Below are positions 18,864 to 28,251 of a stretch of 64,000 bases of DNA, in pieces (the first letter of the stretch is position 1; the number at the start of each line of letters is the position of its first letter). The notes beneath the pieces were generated by a model that had not been told where the DNA came from, made no database searches, and saw only the letters and a program-made list of their open reading frames with translations. Position numbers and translations under genes: made by a program. The DNA comes from Ostreibacterium oceani (lineage in GTDB: Bacteria; Pseudomonadota; Gammaproteobacteria; Cardiobacteriales; Ostreibacteriaceae), in assembly GCF_009362845.1 (NCBI RefSeq), contig NZ_WHNW01000007.1, forward strand, positions 25,191 through 89,190. Direction: 5' to 3'.

Positions 18864-19954
18864 CAGTTGCGACTATTTTCGGGTGAAATATTCGATGATT
18901 GCGATGAGGATGCATTGTCGGTATTATCTGTATTGCCTGTATTGCCTGTATTGCCTATATTGCCTGCGTCTTGGGTTGGGGGCGTTTGATTTGCATTGTT
19001 TTCATCGAGCGGCCCTGTTTCAAGTGAGTTTTCTTCGAGTGAGTTTTCTTCAAACGGGCTTTCTTCGAGTGAGTTTTCTTCGAGTGAGTTTTCTTCGAGC
19101 TGGCTTTCATCGAGTAGGCTTTCTTCGGCTTTCGGCGCAATTAACAACACTTCGAGGACGCGGTCTAAGGCGGCCAGTGGTTTGGCGCGCACATCGGTGA
19201 ATTCACTAATTGGATTGGTTGATACTTGGGTGACGGTGGCGATACCATAGCCACGCGGATAGCGTCCGCCAAGCCCTGACGTCACTAATTTATCGCCAAC
19301 ACGAATATCGGCATCTTTAGAGACAAAAGCGAGTTCAATCTCATTCAAATCGCCGCTACCCCTTGCAATCATGCGTAATCGGTTACGCTCAACAAAGACC
19401 GGGATACGCTGCCGAACATCAGACAGTAGTGTCACAATCGCGGTTTGCTTATTCACCTCAGTGACCTGACCGACCAGTCCATTTTCATCAATCACGACTT
19501 GTCCTTTTGAGGTGCCTGACTCGGTACCTTTGTTAATCTCAAGCTGGTGTTTGTTGGCATCGATAAAGCTATCAATCACCTCAGCAATTTGTACGGGGTG
19601 GTTGTAATTGGCGCTTGAGTCTAGTAGTTGCTTTAGGCGTCGATTCTCGGCCTCTAAAACCGATTGATTGGCAAGCCCTGCCTTTAGCCAAGCGACTTCT
19701 TTTTGTAATTCGGCATTTTGTTGGGATAACGCTGATTTGTTCACGAAGTATTGTCGAGTGCTAGTGACAAGGGTTGCAGGCCATGCTGACGCAATTTTAA
19801 CTGGCGTTGCCAAACTTATTTGGATGCTGTCGCGTAAAAAACTGATACGTTTTTGGCCATCAAGTACCATTAATGTAATACTCAAAGCCAATAGTACAAT
19901 CGTCAGTGCCGTTAGTTCCGTTTGCGTGATTTTACGTGGTTTCTTTTTAACCAT
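18863..19954 (-). CDS. mreC: Rod shape-determining protein MreC with a repetitive acidic C-terminal tail
   Basis: Periplasmic scaffold of the elongasome. 363 residues: membrane span ~14-33, a coiled coil (~70-110), and the MreC beta domain with VIDENGLVGQV, VTLLSDVRQRIPVFVERN and KLVTSGLGGRYPRGYGIATV. After ~275 comes a low-complexity tail of repeated SLEEN units followed by NTGN/NTDN repeats, not part of the family fold. At DNA level these are 9-15 bp direct repeats in frame. It follows mreB by 7 bp. Confidence 0.95.
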   Translation of the reverse strand: MVKKKPRKITQTELTALTIVLLALSITLMVLDGQKRISFLRDSIQISLATPVKIASAWPATLVTSTRQYFVNKSALSQQNAELQKEVAWLKAGLANQSVLEAENRRLKQLLDSSANYNHPVQIAEVIDSFIDANKHQLEINKGTESGTSKGQVVIDENGLVGQVTEVNKQTAIVTLLSDVRQRIPVFVERNRLRMIARGSGDLNEIELAFVSKDADIRVGDKLVTSGLGGRYPRGYGIATVTQVSTNPISEFTDVRAKPLAALDRVLEVLLIAPKAEESLLDESQLEENSLEENSLEESPFEENSLEENSLETGPLDENNANQTPPTQDAGNIGNTGNTGNTDNTDNASSSQSSNISPENSRN

Positions 19955-19961
19955 TAAATCA

Positions 19962-21008
19962 CTAGCCCTCTGATATAAAAGGCAGTGCCTCTGGTGTATC
20001 GATTAAGTCGATAATCTTACCTGCGCCATTGACCACACAAGTCAACGGATCTTCAGCGACGATGACATTTAGCCCCGTCTCTTCCATCAGTAATTTATCA
20101 ATATCACGAAGCAGTGCGCCACCGCCTGCCAGTACGATGCCGCGCTCTGCAACATCGCCAGCCAACTCTGGTGGGGTTTGTTCTAGGGCGTATTTGACTG
20201 CCTTGACAATACCACCCAGTGGTTCTTGTAATGCTTCTAGGACTTCATTGGAGTTCATGGTAAAGCTTCTCGGTGCGCCCTCTTGTTGGCTAAGCCCTTT
20301 GAGCTCTAGTTCGAGCACTTCACTGGTTGGATACGCACAGCCGATTTCTTTTTTGATGCGCTCTGCCGTTGGATAACCGATATAAACGCCAAAATTTCGA
20401 CGCACATAATCAATAATGGCTTCGTCAAATTTATCGCCGCCAATGCGAATCGAGTTGGAATAGACAATGCCGCTAAGCGATAGTACCGCGACCTCAGATG
20501 TACCACCGCCGATATCAATAATCATTGAACCACGTGCTTCTTCAACGGGCATGTTAGCACCAATGGCAGCAGCCATGGGCTCTTCCATCCAGTAAACAGG
20601 ATGCCCACCCGCGCGACGAGCCGCATCCAACAAGGCTCGTCTTTCGACTTGGGTTGCGCCCGATGGGACACAAACCAATATGGTCGGGCTAGGAGAAATC
20701 GATAGGGTCCGTTTGTGGATTTTTTTGATGAAATAGTTAAGCATGTGTTCAGTGGCTTGCAAATCAGCAATCATGCCATCGCGCAATGGCCGTACCGTTT
20801 CAAGCCCAGCTGGTGTGCGTCCTAGCATTTGCTTGGCTTCGTTACCAAACGCGGCGGGTTCTTTGCCGCCCTCGGGTAGCGTCCGAATCGCCACAATTGA
20901 GGGCTCATCCAGCACGATACCTTCGCCATTGACATAGATTAGTGTGTTTGCTGTACCCAAATCAATGGCCAAATCACTAGAGAATAATTTACGAAAGCCT
21001 TTAAACAT
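19962..21008 (-). CDS. mreB: Rod shape-determining protein MreB (bacterial actin)
   Basis: ATP-binding actin homologue that organises side-wall synthesis. 348 residues, the usual length. The phosphate-1 motif [10 protein letters not shown], the phosphate-2 region [16 protein letters not shown] and the adenosine motif [18 protein letters not shown] are all intact, as is the membrane-binding N-terminus ([12 protein letters not shown]). A TATAAT-like -10 on its strand lies at 21113-21118 with no good -35. It is the first gene of the leftward elongasome operon, divergent from gatC. Confidence 0.97.
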   Translation of the reverse strand: MFKGFRKLFSSDLAIDLGTANTLIYVNGEGIVLDEPSIVAIRTLPEGGKEPAAFGNEAKQMLGRTPAGLETVRPLRDGMIADLQATEHMLNYFIKKIHKRTLSISPSPTILVCVPSGATQVERRALLDAARRAGGHPVYWMEEPMAAAIGANMPVEEARGSMIIDIGGGTSEVAVLSLSGIVYSNSIRIGGDKFDEAIIDYVRRNFGVYIGYPTAERIKKEIGCAYPTSEVLELELKGLSQQEGAPRSFTMNSNEVLEALQEPLGGIVKAVKYALEQTPPELAGDVAERGIVLAGGGALLRDIDKLLMEETGLNVIVAEDPLTCVVNGAGKIIDLIDTPEALPFISEG

Positions 21009-21185
21009 AAGTTTTGTCCTTTTATTTTAGCCTAATTTTACCAACTAAATCACCCTAGCGATGTGTTTACGGTTTATTTTTTCGCTATAGTAGGTGATAA
21101 TATTAACGCCACATTATACCGCTTTGGTATAAAAACACATATTAAAAAGATACAATAAACCAATAATTGACAACCCATTGACTTC

Positions 21186-21473
21186 ATGAAAATAGACAAC
21201 GACACGCTAGCACAGCTAGAACAACTCGCCAAAATTCAAATTACACCGAGCGAACACGATAAAACCATTGCCAAAATCACCGGCGTTTTGACGATGTTAG
21301 ACTGTATTGATTTTGAATCGGTTTCCTCTGTTGAGCCGCTGTATCACCCGCTAGAAATTAGCCAGCCGCTCAGACCCGATAGCGCGGATGCAGACATTGA
21401 CCGCGAGACACTACAGGCACAAGCACCTCAAACTGAAGCTGGTTTGTTCCTGGTGCCCAAAGTCATTGAGTAA
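21186..21473 (+). CDS. gatC: Asp-tRNA(Asn)/Glu-tRNA(Gln) amidotransferase subunit GatC
   Basis: 95 residues, the family length. It stabilises the GatAB transamidase that converts Glu-tRNA(Gln) and/or Asp-tRNA(Asn) to the amidated forms. Recognised by LAKIQITPSEHDKTIAKITGVL, the central SVEPLYHPLE segment and the C-terminal FLVPKVIE tail. It runs divergently from mreB and is followed after 95 bp by gatA. Confidence 0.93.
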   Translation: MKIDNDTLAQLEQLAKIQITPSEHDKTIAKITGVLTMLDCIDFESVSSVEPLYHPLEISQPLRPDSADADIDRETLQAQAPQTEAGLFLVPKVIE

Positions 21474-21568
21474 TCCCTTAATTAGCGCTTAATTGGCGCT
21501 CAATTAGCCCTCGATGAGAACTTAAATCCAATCAATCCACCCCAACTAGACGATTACTAGGCGATCTT

Positions 21569-23008
21569 ATGCTAAGACACAAAACCATCACCGAATTACA
21601 CACCCTGCTACGCGACAACAAACTAAGCGTCGCCGAACTCACCCAAGAAACGCTAAAACACATCAAAACCGACCCACACAATGCGATTTTATCGACTTGT
21701 GAAGGCATTATGCCGATGACGACTGACGCGACTAACGCCGCCCAGCAGCAGTTTTCAGCGGGCGATGCCAGCCCATTGACGGGCATCCCCATTATTTACA
21801 AAGATAATTTTAATATCACCGGCACGCTGACGACCTGTGCGTCTAACATGCTAGCAAATTACCGCTCTGTATATACTGCAACCGTTGTTGAAAGAATGCA
21901 GGCTACAGGCAGTATCAGCATCGCCAAAGCCAACATGGATGAATTTGCGATGGGTTCAACCAATGAAAACTCAGCCTTCGGTGCAGTCAATAATCCATTT
22001 AATCCCGCACATTGCGCGGGTGGCTCATCGGGTGGCTCCGCTGCCGCTGTTGCTAGCGGATTAGCGCCTGTTGCGTTTGGTAGTGACACAGGTGGCTCGG
22101 TACGCCAGCCCGCGGCATTTTGCGGCGTTACCGGGTTAAAGCCCACGTATGGTCGCTTGTCTCGGTTTGGTGTCATTGCCTTTGCTTCGAGTTTTGATCA
22201 GCCTGGTATTTTTAGCAAAACCGCCGCCGACTGTGCAACCGTTTTGGCCGCGACCGCTGCTCATGATGACAAAGACTCTACCTCGGTTAAACGTGAGACG
22301 GATGATTATGTCGGGCAGCTGGGCAATGCCGTGCAAGGCAAAACCATTGGGTTAGTTCGTGATTTGTTTGATCGCGTACAATCAGCTGAGGCACAAGCAC
22401 GCTACGAAGACGCCATTCGCCAATACGAAAAGCTGGGGGTGACGTTTATCGATGTCGAATTACCTAACCCCGAACTCTGTGTCGCTGCGTATTATATTTT
22501 ATCCTCCAGCGAGTGCTCCTCTAATTTGTCGCGTTATGATGGCGTTCGTTACGGACACCGTAGCGTGCATAGTGATGATTTAAATGCACTTTATACGGCT
22601 TCTCGTACAGAAGGGTTTGGCCCAGAAGTCAAACGCCGTATTTTGCTTGGCACGTTTGCACTGTCTGCTGGCTATTATGATGCGTACTACCTCAAGGCAC
22701 AAAAAATGCGCCGCGTTATTCTTAACCGTTTCAACGAATTGTTTGAAAATATTGATAGCATTTTATTGCCGACCAGCTTAATCACTGCGCCTAAGCTGGG
22801 TCAGGATTTTGACTATAATGATGACATGTGTACCATTTCGGCAAACTTGGCGGGGCTGCCTGCCATTTCTCATCCGATTGGACTGGCAAATGGCTTGCCT
22901 GTGGGGATACAGCTTATTGGCAAACATTTCGCTGAGGCAAACTTACTGAACCTCGTCCATCAGTTTCAGCAACAAAGTGATTTTCACCTGCTGATACCGC
23001 CCGCTTAA
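21569..23008 (+). CDS. gatA: Asp-tRNA(Asn)/Glu-tRNA(Gln) amidotransferase subunit GatA
   Basis: Amidase subunit that releases ammonia from glutamine for GatB. 479 residues. The Ser-cisSer-Lys triad is visible: Lys78 in IIYKDN, Ser153 in GGSSGGSAAA and Ser177 in GSDTGGSVRQP. TDPHNAILS, MDEFAMGSTNENSAFG and RRILLGTFALSAGYYDAYY are family blocks. gatB normally follows in gammaproteobacteria, but here the next gene is a convergent exonuclease, so gatB must be elsewhere. Confidence 0.96.
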   Translation: MLRHKTITELHTLLRDNKLSVAELTQETLKHIKTDPHNAILSTCEGIMPMTTDATNAAQQQFSAGDASPLTGIPIIYKDNFNITGTLTTCASNMLANYRSVYTATVVERMQATGSISIAKANMDEFAMGSTNENSAFGAVNNPFNPAHCAGGSSGGSAAAVASGLAPVAFGSDTGGSVRQPAAFCGVTGLKPTYGRLSRFGVIAFASSFDQPGIFSKTAADCATVLAATAAHDDKDSTSVKRETDDYVGQLGNAVQGKTIGLVRDLFDRVQSAEAQARYEDAIRQYEKLGVTFIDVELPNPELCVAAYYILSSSECSSNLSRYDGVRYGHRSVHSDDLNALYTASRTEGFGPEVKRRILLGTFALSAGYYDAYYLKAQKMRRVILNRFNELFENIDSILLPTSLITAPKLGQDFDYNDDMCTISANLAGLPAISHPIGLANGLPVGIQLIGKHFAEANLLNLVHQFQQQSDFHLLIPPA

Positions 23009-23150
23009 TTTCGTTGCCAATAATTTCGTTGCCAATAATACCGCTAGGCTAATGTCACGCTAATGTCACGCTAATGTTGCGTTAATATCAGCTAATTTTC
23101 TGAATTTAAAATAATTTAAACGAATTTAAACGAATTTAAACGAATTCATC
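23009..23150. repeat. Nested short direct repeats after gatA
   Basis: This spacer is built of small duplications: two copies of a 15-bp unit starting aatttcgttgccaat, two to three copies of gctaatgtcac-like 11-mers, and three copies of gaatttaaac. No hairpin terminator was seen between the convergent genes. Confidence 0.8.
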
Positions 23151-23177
23151 CATCGTTAGTGTTGCCAGTGTTAGCCG

Positions 23178-23918
23178 TTACCAGTACTTGGCAATGGGTT
23201 CATTTTCAAGCGAGGCATGTGCAATTTGTGCTTGCAATAACTCCGCACTGGCAATGGCATCGGTTAAGGCATGATGCCCCTGATAAATCGGCAAATGATA
23301 GCGTTCACGCGCTTGATGCAGGCGCAACGATTGGTCGCGCTGTGTTTCTTGCCGTGAATTTCCTTGCTGTGGAATTCCTTGCCAACGTTGTTGGCACAGA
23401 CGCCGCTCTATGTCGAACGTATCCACGATAGGAAACCGCCAAGGATTTTGGTAGCAACGCTGGCTGGCGACTTGCAAAAAATCCCGTTCGATGCGCCGAA
23501 AATGGGCGACCATGACATGCCCTGCCATCAACGGCACAAAGCGCGACAAGACCGTTGATAATTTAGGTGCATCCACTAAATCCGTATGCGTAATATGATG
23601 AATTGTGCTGCCTGAGGCTTGTGTGAAACGTTTGGGTTTAACTAAGCTATACGCTGCCGTGTTGAGATATATCGACTGCCAATCAAATGCCACGCAGCCA
23701 ATACTAATGATTTCATCGGTTTGCTTATTCAGCCCTGTGGTTTCTAAATCAATGGCCATAAAGCGCACGGCCGATATTGGCGCTTGCGGGTCAGGCAGTG
23801 CCGCTAAGTAAAAGTCACGCAACAAAGGGACATTGGCAGCTTGGGCAGTTTGGGCTGATTGGGCATAAAACCGAGGCCAGTTTGGGCGGCGATGATACGG
23901 GATTAATCTGCTAAACAT
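23178..23918 (-). CDS. DnaQ-like DEDDh 3'-5' exonuclease
   Basis: 246 residues. Exo I MAIDLETTGL supplies Asp and Glu; Exo III-epsilon has YQGHHALTDAIASAELL with the catalytic His and Asp; an intermediate Asp lies near FRRIERDF. It resembles stand-alone polymerase III epsilon-like exonucleases, not the replisomal DnaQ itself. It sits 38 bp after the cNMP/CBS/nucleotidyltransferase gene on the same strand, a pairing common in Gammaproteobacteria, so the two probably act in one nucleotide or signalling process that remains undefined. Confidence 0.85.
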   Translation of the reverse strand: MFSRLIPYHRRPNWPRFYAQSAQTAQAANVPLLRDFYLAALPDPQAPISAVRFMAIDLETTGLNKQTDEIISIGCVAFDWQSIYLNTAAYSLVKPKRFTQASGSTIHHITHTDLVDAPKLSTVLSRFVPLMAGHVMVAHFRRIERDFLQVASQRCYQNPWRFPIVDTFDIERRLCQQRWQGIPQQGNSRQETQRDQSLRLHQARERYHLPIYQGHHALTDAIASAELLQAQIAHASLENEPIAKYW

Positions 23919-23956
23919 GATAAGTCATTTCTATAGCGTTAGTTTATCGTGTTAGT

Positions 23957-25822
23957 TTATAGCGTTAGCTTGTATCGATGGCTTAGATAATCTTGCATTT
24001 GCGAAATAATACTAAAGGCATCTTTTAGATGGCGGCGGTCAAATTTTGATAATTGTTCTGGCGAGATAAAGTTGGTCACGGTTTCACCGCGTTCGATTTG
24101 TTCTGCTTGGTGGGCAACCCGCACCGCCGCGATAAATTCTAGCGCGTCACGCAAGTTATTTGCAGACGATTGATTGAGCATTTCGCCTTTACAAGCCGCC
24201 TGAATACGATCAAATGTATTGAGTTTTTTGCTACCAACAGCCAACGCATGTACCCGAGCAATGTCAGAGGCAATCGCGATGCCCTGCCCTTTGAGGCTAA
24301 GTTGGTTTTTATGTTCGCCACTGGATTCGACCACCAGCTGGCGAAAAAAGCCGATGGGCGGTCTACGGCAGAGCACGTTGCGCGAAAGACTGGCTAAAAA
24401 GCGGCGATGGTTTTTAATATCGGTCAAAATTTGCTGTTGTAATTCATTCACAAATTGGCTACGCCCATAAGTCGATTTAATATCAAAAAAAATCGACGCG
24501 TGCAGCAACGCTTCGGGTTCAGGCTGGACAATCCATTGATTAAAGTATTGATACCAGATGTTTAGTGGCTGTCGCCATTGACTATTTGTTGCCATGATAT
24601 TGCCCTTGCAATAATCATACCCACAGGCATCTAACCCATCGCAGACAAAGTGGGCAAGCGCTTTGAAATACTCCCCATGTAAATCCGCGTCATAAGTGTC
24701 GGCTAGAATGATGGCGTTGTCTTGGTCGGTCAATATGGTTTGTTCTTCACGCGCTAGCGAACCAAATGCCACAAAAGCATAAGGAATCGGTGGCGCGCCC
24801 AGCTTGGTTTCAGCCAATTGACATAGCTTTTGCGTGATGACTTCGGCAAGCGTTGACATCACTTTACCAACGGTTTGCGCATTGACCGCAGACTGAGTCA
24901 AAAATAAAAACATTTTGGGGATGTTTTTGGCAATATCGATGACGCCTGTTACATCGTCTTGTTTTAGAATATCACCGACCATATAAACGCTCGCATGGCT
25001 TTCGTAGCGTACGATATCGCTGACCGTAACCAACCCCATCAACGCATCATTATCGTCGCTATTTAAGACGGGCAAGTGATGAATATGGTGCTTCATCATT
25101 TCTAGCATGGCTTCAAACACCTGATCGGCGGTATCAATGGCAAGTGGGTCGGCACTCATAATCGTAGAAATCGGTTGCATGACATTCATTTTTTCCGCCA
25201 CCACGCGGCTTCTAAAGTCTTTGTCGGTTACAATCCCAACCAAGCGATTATCATCCATAATTGGCAAGCACGAAACGTTATTTTCAGACATGTGTTGCGC
25301 CGCCTCGGCAATCGATGTGTCGCGATGAACAAAAACCGCACTGCGTTGAATCAAATCACCAACACGGCTACTCATCATGGGGGCAATCAATGGCGTGCTA
25401 TCCATTTCAAGGGCATGCCGCAAACGGTGCTCAATCGTCATTTCAAAATAACGCGAAAAAGCAGGTGTCGCGTCACATTGTTGCAAAAACCAATCACCAG
25501 GGATGACATACAATAACGTATCTTCGATTGCCATCGAGCGATGCTGCGCCGTGCCGTCTTCCAGCAATGAGCCATTGCCAAAGCAATCGCCTTCATTAAG
25601 CTTAGCATACAGTCGCCCTGACTTGAGCTGTAATTCTACTGCGCCGCTGCGGATAAAATAGAGCGAATGATTTGGCTGCCCTATTTCAAGCACCGTGCGT
25701 TTGCGCCGCACATAGCGAATTTCAATTTGCTGCGCCAGCGCGGTCAATACCTCGCGGTCTAGCTGGGCAAACGGATCGGTACTCGCCAGCCTTTCAATAA
25801 TCTCAATGAGCTCAATATCCAT
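23957..25822 (-). CDS. Cyclic-nucleotide-binding/CBS/DUF294 putative nucleotidyltransferase
   Basis: 621 residues with four modules: a cNMP-binding-like domain (~15-130, LNEGDCFGNGSLLEDG), a CBS pair (~155-275, NNVSCLPIMDDNRLVGIVTDKD and HIHHLPVLNSDDNDALMGLV), a GlnD-like nucleotidyltransferase region (~345-370, FGSLAREEQTILTDQDNAI with the GS and DxD metal site), and a helical DUF294 C-terminal domain (~440-600). Substrate unknown; it may transfer nucleotides to a protein in response to an adenine nucleotide. Single-gene spacing to the exonuclease suggests an operon. Confidence 0.88.
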   Translation of the reverse strand: MDIELIEIIERLASTDPFAQLDREVLTALAQQIEIRYVRRKRTVLEIGQPNHSLYFIRSGAVELQLKSGRLYAKLNEGDCFGNGSLLEDGTAQHRSMAIEDTLLYVIPGDWFLQQCDATPAFSRYFEMTIEHRLRHALEMDSTPLIAPMMSSRVGDLIQRSAVFVHRDTSIAEAAQHMSENNVSCLPIMDDNRLVGIVTDKDFRSRVVAEKMNVMQPISTIMSADPLAIDTADQVFEAMLEMMKHHIHHLPVLNSDDNDALMGLVTVSDIVRYESHASVYMVGDILKQDDVTGVIDIAKNIPKMFLFLTQSAVNAQTVGKVMSTLAEVITQKLCQLAETKLGAPPIPYAFVAFGSLAREEQTILTDQDNAIILADTYDADLHGEYFKALAHFVCDGLDACGYDYCKGNIMATNSQWRQPLNIWYQYFNQWIVQPEPEALLHASIFFDIKSTYGRSQFVNELQQQILTDIKNHRRFLASLSRNVLCRRPPIGFFRQLVVESSGEHKNQLSLKGQGIAIASDIARVHALAVGSKKLNTFDRIQAACKGEMLNQSSANNLRDALEFIAAVRVAHQAEQIERGETVTNFISPEQLSKFDRRHLKDAFSIISQMQDYLSHRYKLTL

Positions 25823-26010
25823 AATTAATAGTGTAACGGTTGTTCAGGGTTTGTTTAAGTTTACTTTGTTTAGGTTTATTCAGAGTGTCTCAGTGTAACA
25901 TAGGCGTTGATAATGGATAAAAAATACGCGCTAAGAATAGCGCAAATTTGTGATAATATTTGTTATAATAGACAATAAAGCGATAAAAATGATAGACGAT
26001 AAAAATAACT

Positions 26011-26037
26011 GAAACAACCGAAACAACCGAAACAACT
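26011..26037. repeat. Three 9-bp direct repeats upstream of ferritin
   Basis: gaaacaacc, gaaacaacc, gaaacaact, ending just before the ribosome site of ftnA. Confidence 0.9.
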
Positions 26038-26047
26038 GGAGTCCCCT

Positions 26048-26548
26048 ATGCTAAACCAAGAAATGATTGAAAAACTCAACACACAAATTAATTTGGAGTT
26101 TTTTTCTTCGAACCTGTATCTACAAATGAGCGCTTGGGCAACGGGGCAAGGATTAGATGGCTGCGCGGCCTTTTTCAAAGCCCATGCTAACGAAGAAATG
26201 CAACACATGCAGCGTATTTTTGACTATGTCCTAGAGTCAGGGAAAACCCCTGTTCTCGGTCGTATCGAAGCGCCTACGACAGACTTTTCTGATATCAGAA
26301 CCGTGTTTGCACAGACGCTTGAGCACGAAAAAGCCGTGACCCAAGCCATTAATGAATTAGTAGAACTCGCATTTAACCAAAAAGATTTCGCTAGTTTTCA
26401 GTTTTTACAATGGTTTGTCAGCGAACAACACGAAGAAGAAGCCCTATTCCAAGGCATTATCGATAAAATCGATTTGATTGGCGATGACCGCAAAAATCTA
26501 TTTTTTATCGACCGTGAAGTGGCAAAAATTGCCGCAAGCCACCCCTAA
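26048..26548 (+). CDS. ftnA: Non-heme ferritin FtnA
   Basis: Iron-storage protein forming a 24-subunit shell with ferroxidase centres. 166 residues. The E. coli FtnA ligands are at the same numbers: Glu17, Glu50, His53, Glu94, Gln127 and Glu130 ([38 protein letters not shown]). No heme-ligating Met of bacterioferritin is evident. ATG preceded by TGGAG. No Fur box recognised by eye. Confidence 0.95.
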   Translation: MLNQEMIEKLNTQINLEFFSSNLYLQMSAWATGQGLDGCAAFFKAHANEEMQHMQRIFDYVLESGKTPVLGRIEAPTTDFSDIRTVFAQTLEHEKAVTQAINELVELAFNQKDFASFQFLQWFVSEQHEEEALFQGIIDKIDLIGDDRKNLFFIDREVAKIAASHP

Positions 26549-26746
26549 AAGGGTCGCTAGGATCACGAAACGTTTCCTCACTGTTTTTTAGTCATTTAGC
26601 TCTCGTTATTTAGCTCGTTATTGATTGCTCGTTGCTGCTTGTTTTTTGCAGGTAGCGGACTAAATATCTAACTTAATCCATGCGCTAACGATGCGCTAAC
26701 GACAAAGCATGCTAAAATGATGGATTCAAATTAACGATAGGATGCA

Positions 26747-26851
26747 ATGAAAAAGTGCAGTCGCCTGCGCGCAACCTGCTTTACAAAAAGCTTTATTAAC
26801 AAACAATTACATAGCTCGCATCTCGCCAAAAATCGCATAGCATTTATTTAG
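26747..26851 (+). CDS. Possible 34-residue basic peptide
   Basis: ATG frame with AGGA five bases upstream. Product starts MKKCSRLRATCFTKSF and is Lys/Arg/His-rich. Its stop overlaps the ribosome site of the next tiny frame. No family recognised; may be a chance frame. Confidence 0.22.
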   Translation: MKKCSRLRATCFTKSFINKQLHSSHLAKNRIAFI

Positions 26852-26862
26852 GAGTACCACAA

Positions 26863-26988
26863 ATGAGAACTTCATCAAGCAAAACTTCATCAATCAAAAT
26901 ACTAACCCTCGTCTTTGGGCTAACGGCTAACTACACCATCGCGAATGATATAGCAACGATCGAAAAAGATTTAGACAACGCACTATGA
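26863..26988 (+). CDS. Possible 41-residue exported peptide or truncated gene
   Basis: ATG preceded by a strong AGGAG site. The product has a signal-like hydrophobic run (IKILTLVFGLTANYTIA) and then a short acidic tail (NDIATIEKDLDNAL) before TGA. Either a small secreted peptide or the 5' remnant of a longer exported protein. Same direction as the protease gene downstream. Confidence 0.4.
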   Translation: MRTSSSKTSSIKILTLVFGLTANYTIANDIATIEKDLDNAL

Positions 26989-27079
26989 TTTATGCGAGGA
27001 AATACTGAACAACCAACTTTAACACGTTGTGGCTAAAAAATTATCTAAGGTAATATTTCTATCAATAAAGGCGCTAATA

Positions 27080-28081
27080 ATGATAAATTCATATGGATTC
27101 AATTTGAGTAAACGAAGACGACACCTAATACTTATGGCTGCAATGATAATCAGCCTTGGCATATTTCCTGTTACAGGGTTTGCTATTGACTGCGGTCGCG
27201 CTAAGACGGCTCCAGAACAGGCCATCTGCTCTAATCCCGAATTGAAAGCATTTGATACCTACCTTGCAAAGGCATATTCAGATATTCGTGGCATTGTACC
27301 GGTGGATCTTTTTAATGATGTTAAAAAAAGTCAAATTGAATGGATAAAAAAACGTGACGTTAAGTGTGGTGGGAACGTCACTTGTCTAATGCAGGAAACA
27401 CAGCAAAGAACCGCTGTCCTTAGTGACTTCGTCCAAAGTTATATCGAACGTCTGAGGATAGAATTGCTCGGCAATCAACCAGTTGATGATGTGCAAATTG
27501 TAACCGATTCACCTCCAGATAGACCGCTTGACCCGAAAGCTATCTACCAAAAGGCTGCTCAATCGGTGGTTGTAGTCGTTGCATTCAATGATAAGTCAGG
27601 AGACCTTAGCCAAGGAAGTGGCGTTGTTATTGCAGAAAACAAAATAGCAACAAACTGCCATATATTAGAAAAGAGCAATTCAACAGTTGTTTTCTTCAAG
27701 GGCAAACCATATCAAACTGAATCTGTAGTGGGTAATAAAGCATTGGATTATTGTATTCTATACACCGTAGACTTGCCTGCACGTATTGCTGACCTAGCCG
27801 AACTGTCTACAGTTACTCCTGGGCAACGTGTTTATAGCGTTGGTAGCCCGCGCGGCCTAGACCTCACTATAGCAGAAGGTCTCATATCGGGTTTAAGGGA
27901 TCAAGATGATATTGCTTTTCCACTGATTCAAACATCAGCCGCAATCTCACCAGGGTCTAGTGGTGGTGGACTGTTTGACGAATATGGTCGCGTCATTGGT
28001 ATCACAACTTTCTTGCTCAAGGACTCTCAAAATATCAATTTTGCATTGCCTGTCGAACTTTCAAGAATAATTATAAATTAA
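27080..28081 (+). CDS. Exported LprI-like domain fused to a trypsin-like serine protease
   Basis: From the ATG at 27080 the protein is 333 residues; a GTG at 27029 would add 17. Using the longer numbering: signal peptide to ~52 (LILMAAMIISLGIFPVTGFA), an LprI/DUF1311-like module ~55-135 with its Cys pattern (CGRAKTAPEQAICSNPEL ... CGGNVTC), then a trypsin/HtrA-like protease ~172-350. The triad reads His211 (TNCHIL), Asp240 (KALDYCIL) and Ser311 (SPGSSGGGLFD). No PDZ domain follows, unlike DegP. LprI-type domains are known from lysozyme inhibitors, so a periplasmic envelope-protection role is possible but inferred. Confidence 0.85.
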   Translation: MINSYGFNLSKRRRHLILMAAMIISLGIFPVTGFAIDCGRAKTAPEQAICSNPELKAFDTYLAKAYSDIRGIVPVDLFNDVKKSQIEWIKKRDVKCGGNVTCLMQETQQRTAVLSDFVQSYIERLRIELLGNQPVDDVQIVTDSPPDRPLDPKAIYQKAAQSVVVVVAFNDKSGDLSQGSGVVIAENKIATNCHILEKSNSTVVFFKGKPYQTESVVGNKALDYCILYTVDLPARIADLAELSTVTPGQRVYSVGSPRGLDLTIAEGLISGLRDQDDIAFPLIQTSAAISPGSSGGGLFDEYGRVIGITTFLLKDSQNINFALPVELSRIIIN

Positions 28082-28100
28082 AAATCAATTACAATAAAAA

Positions 28101-28170
28101 AAGCGTTTAGTGAATGGTATTTTTGTACAAATACCCTATTAAATACCCTGTCCTGACATTCACTAAACGC
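28101..28170 (-). terminator. Strong intrinsic terminator of phoX
   Basis: A 14-bp perfect inverted repeat, GCGTTTAGTGAATG (28103-28116) with CATTCACTAAACGC (28157-28170). Read leftward it is followed by a run of T. A second hairpin, GGTATTT/AAATACC at 28117-28136, is nested in the loop. It also lies between convergent genes, so it may act both ways. Confidence 0.8.
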
Positions 28171-28251
28171 GTGATAGCGCAGTCATTGGCTAACATGTTT
28201 TAGCTAGGTTATTACCTAGTCATTTTTATTTCACTAGATTAACCGATCAAA

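Larger units (their letters stand above)
26549..27028 (+). other. Gene-poor spacer with two tiny possible frames
   Basis: 480 bases between ftnA and the protease gene. It contains two short ATG frames with ribosome sites (26747-26851 and 26863-26988, listed separately) and no recognised gene. It looks like a degraded or peptide-coding stretch; no repeats with the surroundings beyond a duplicated gcgctaacga. Confidence 0.5.
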
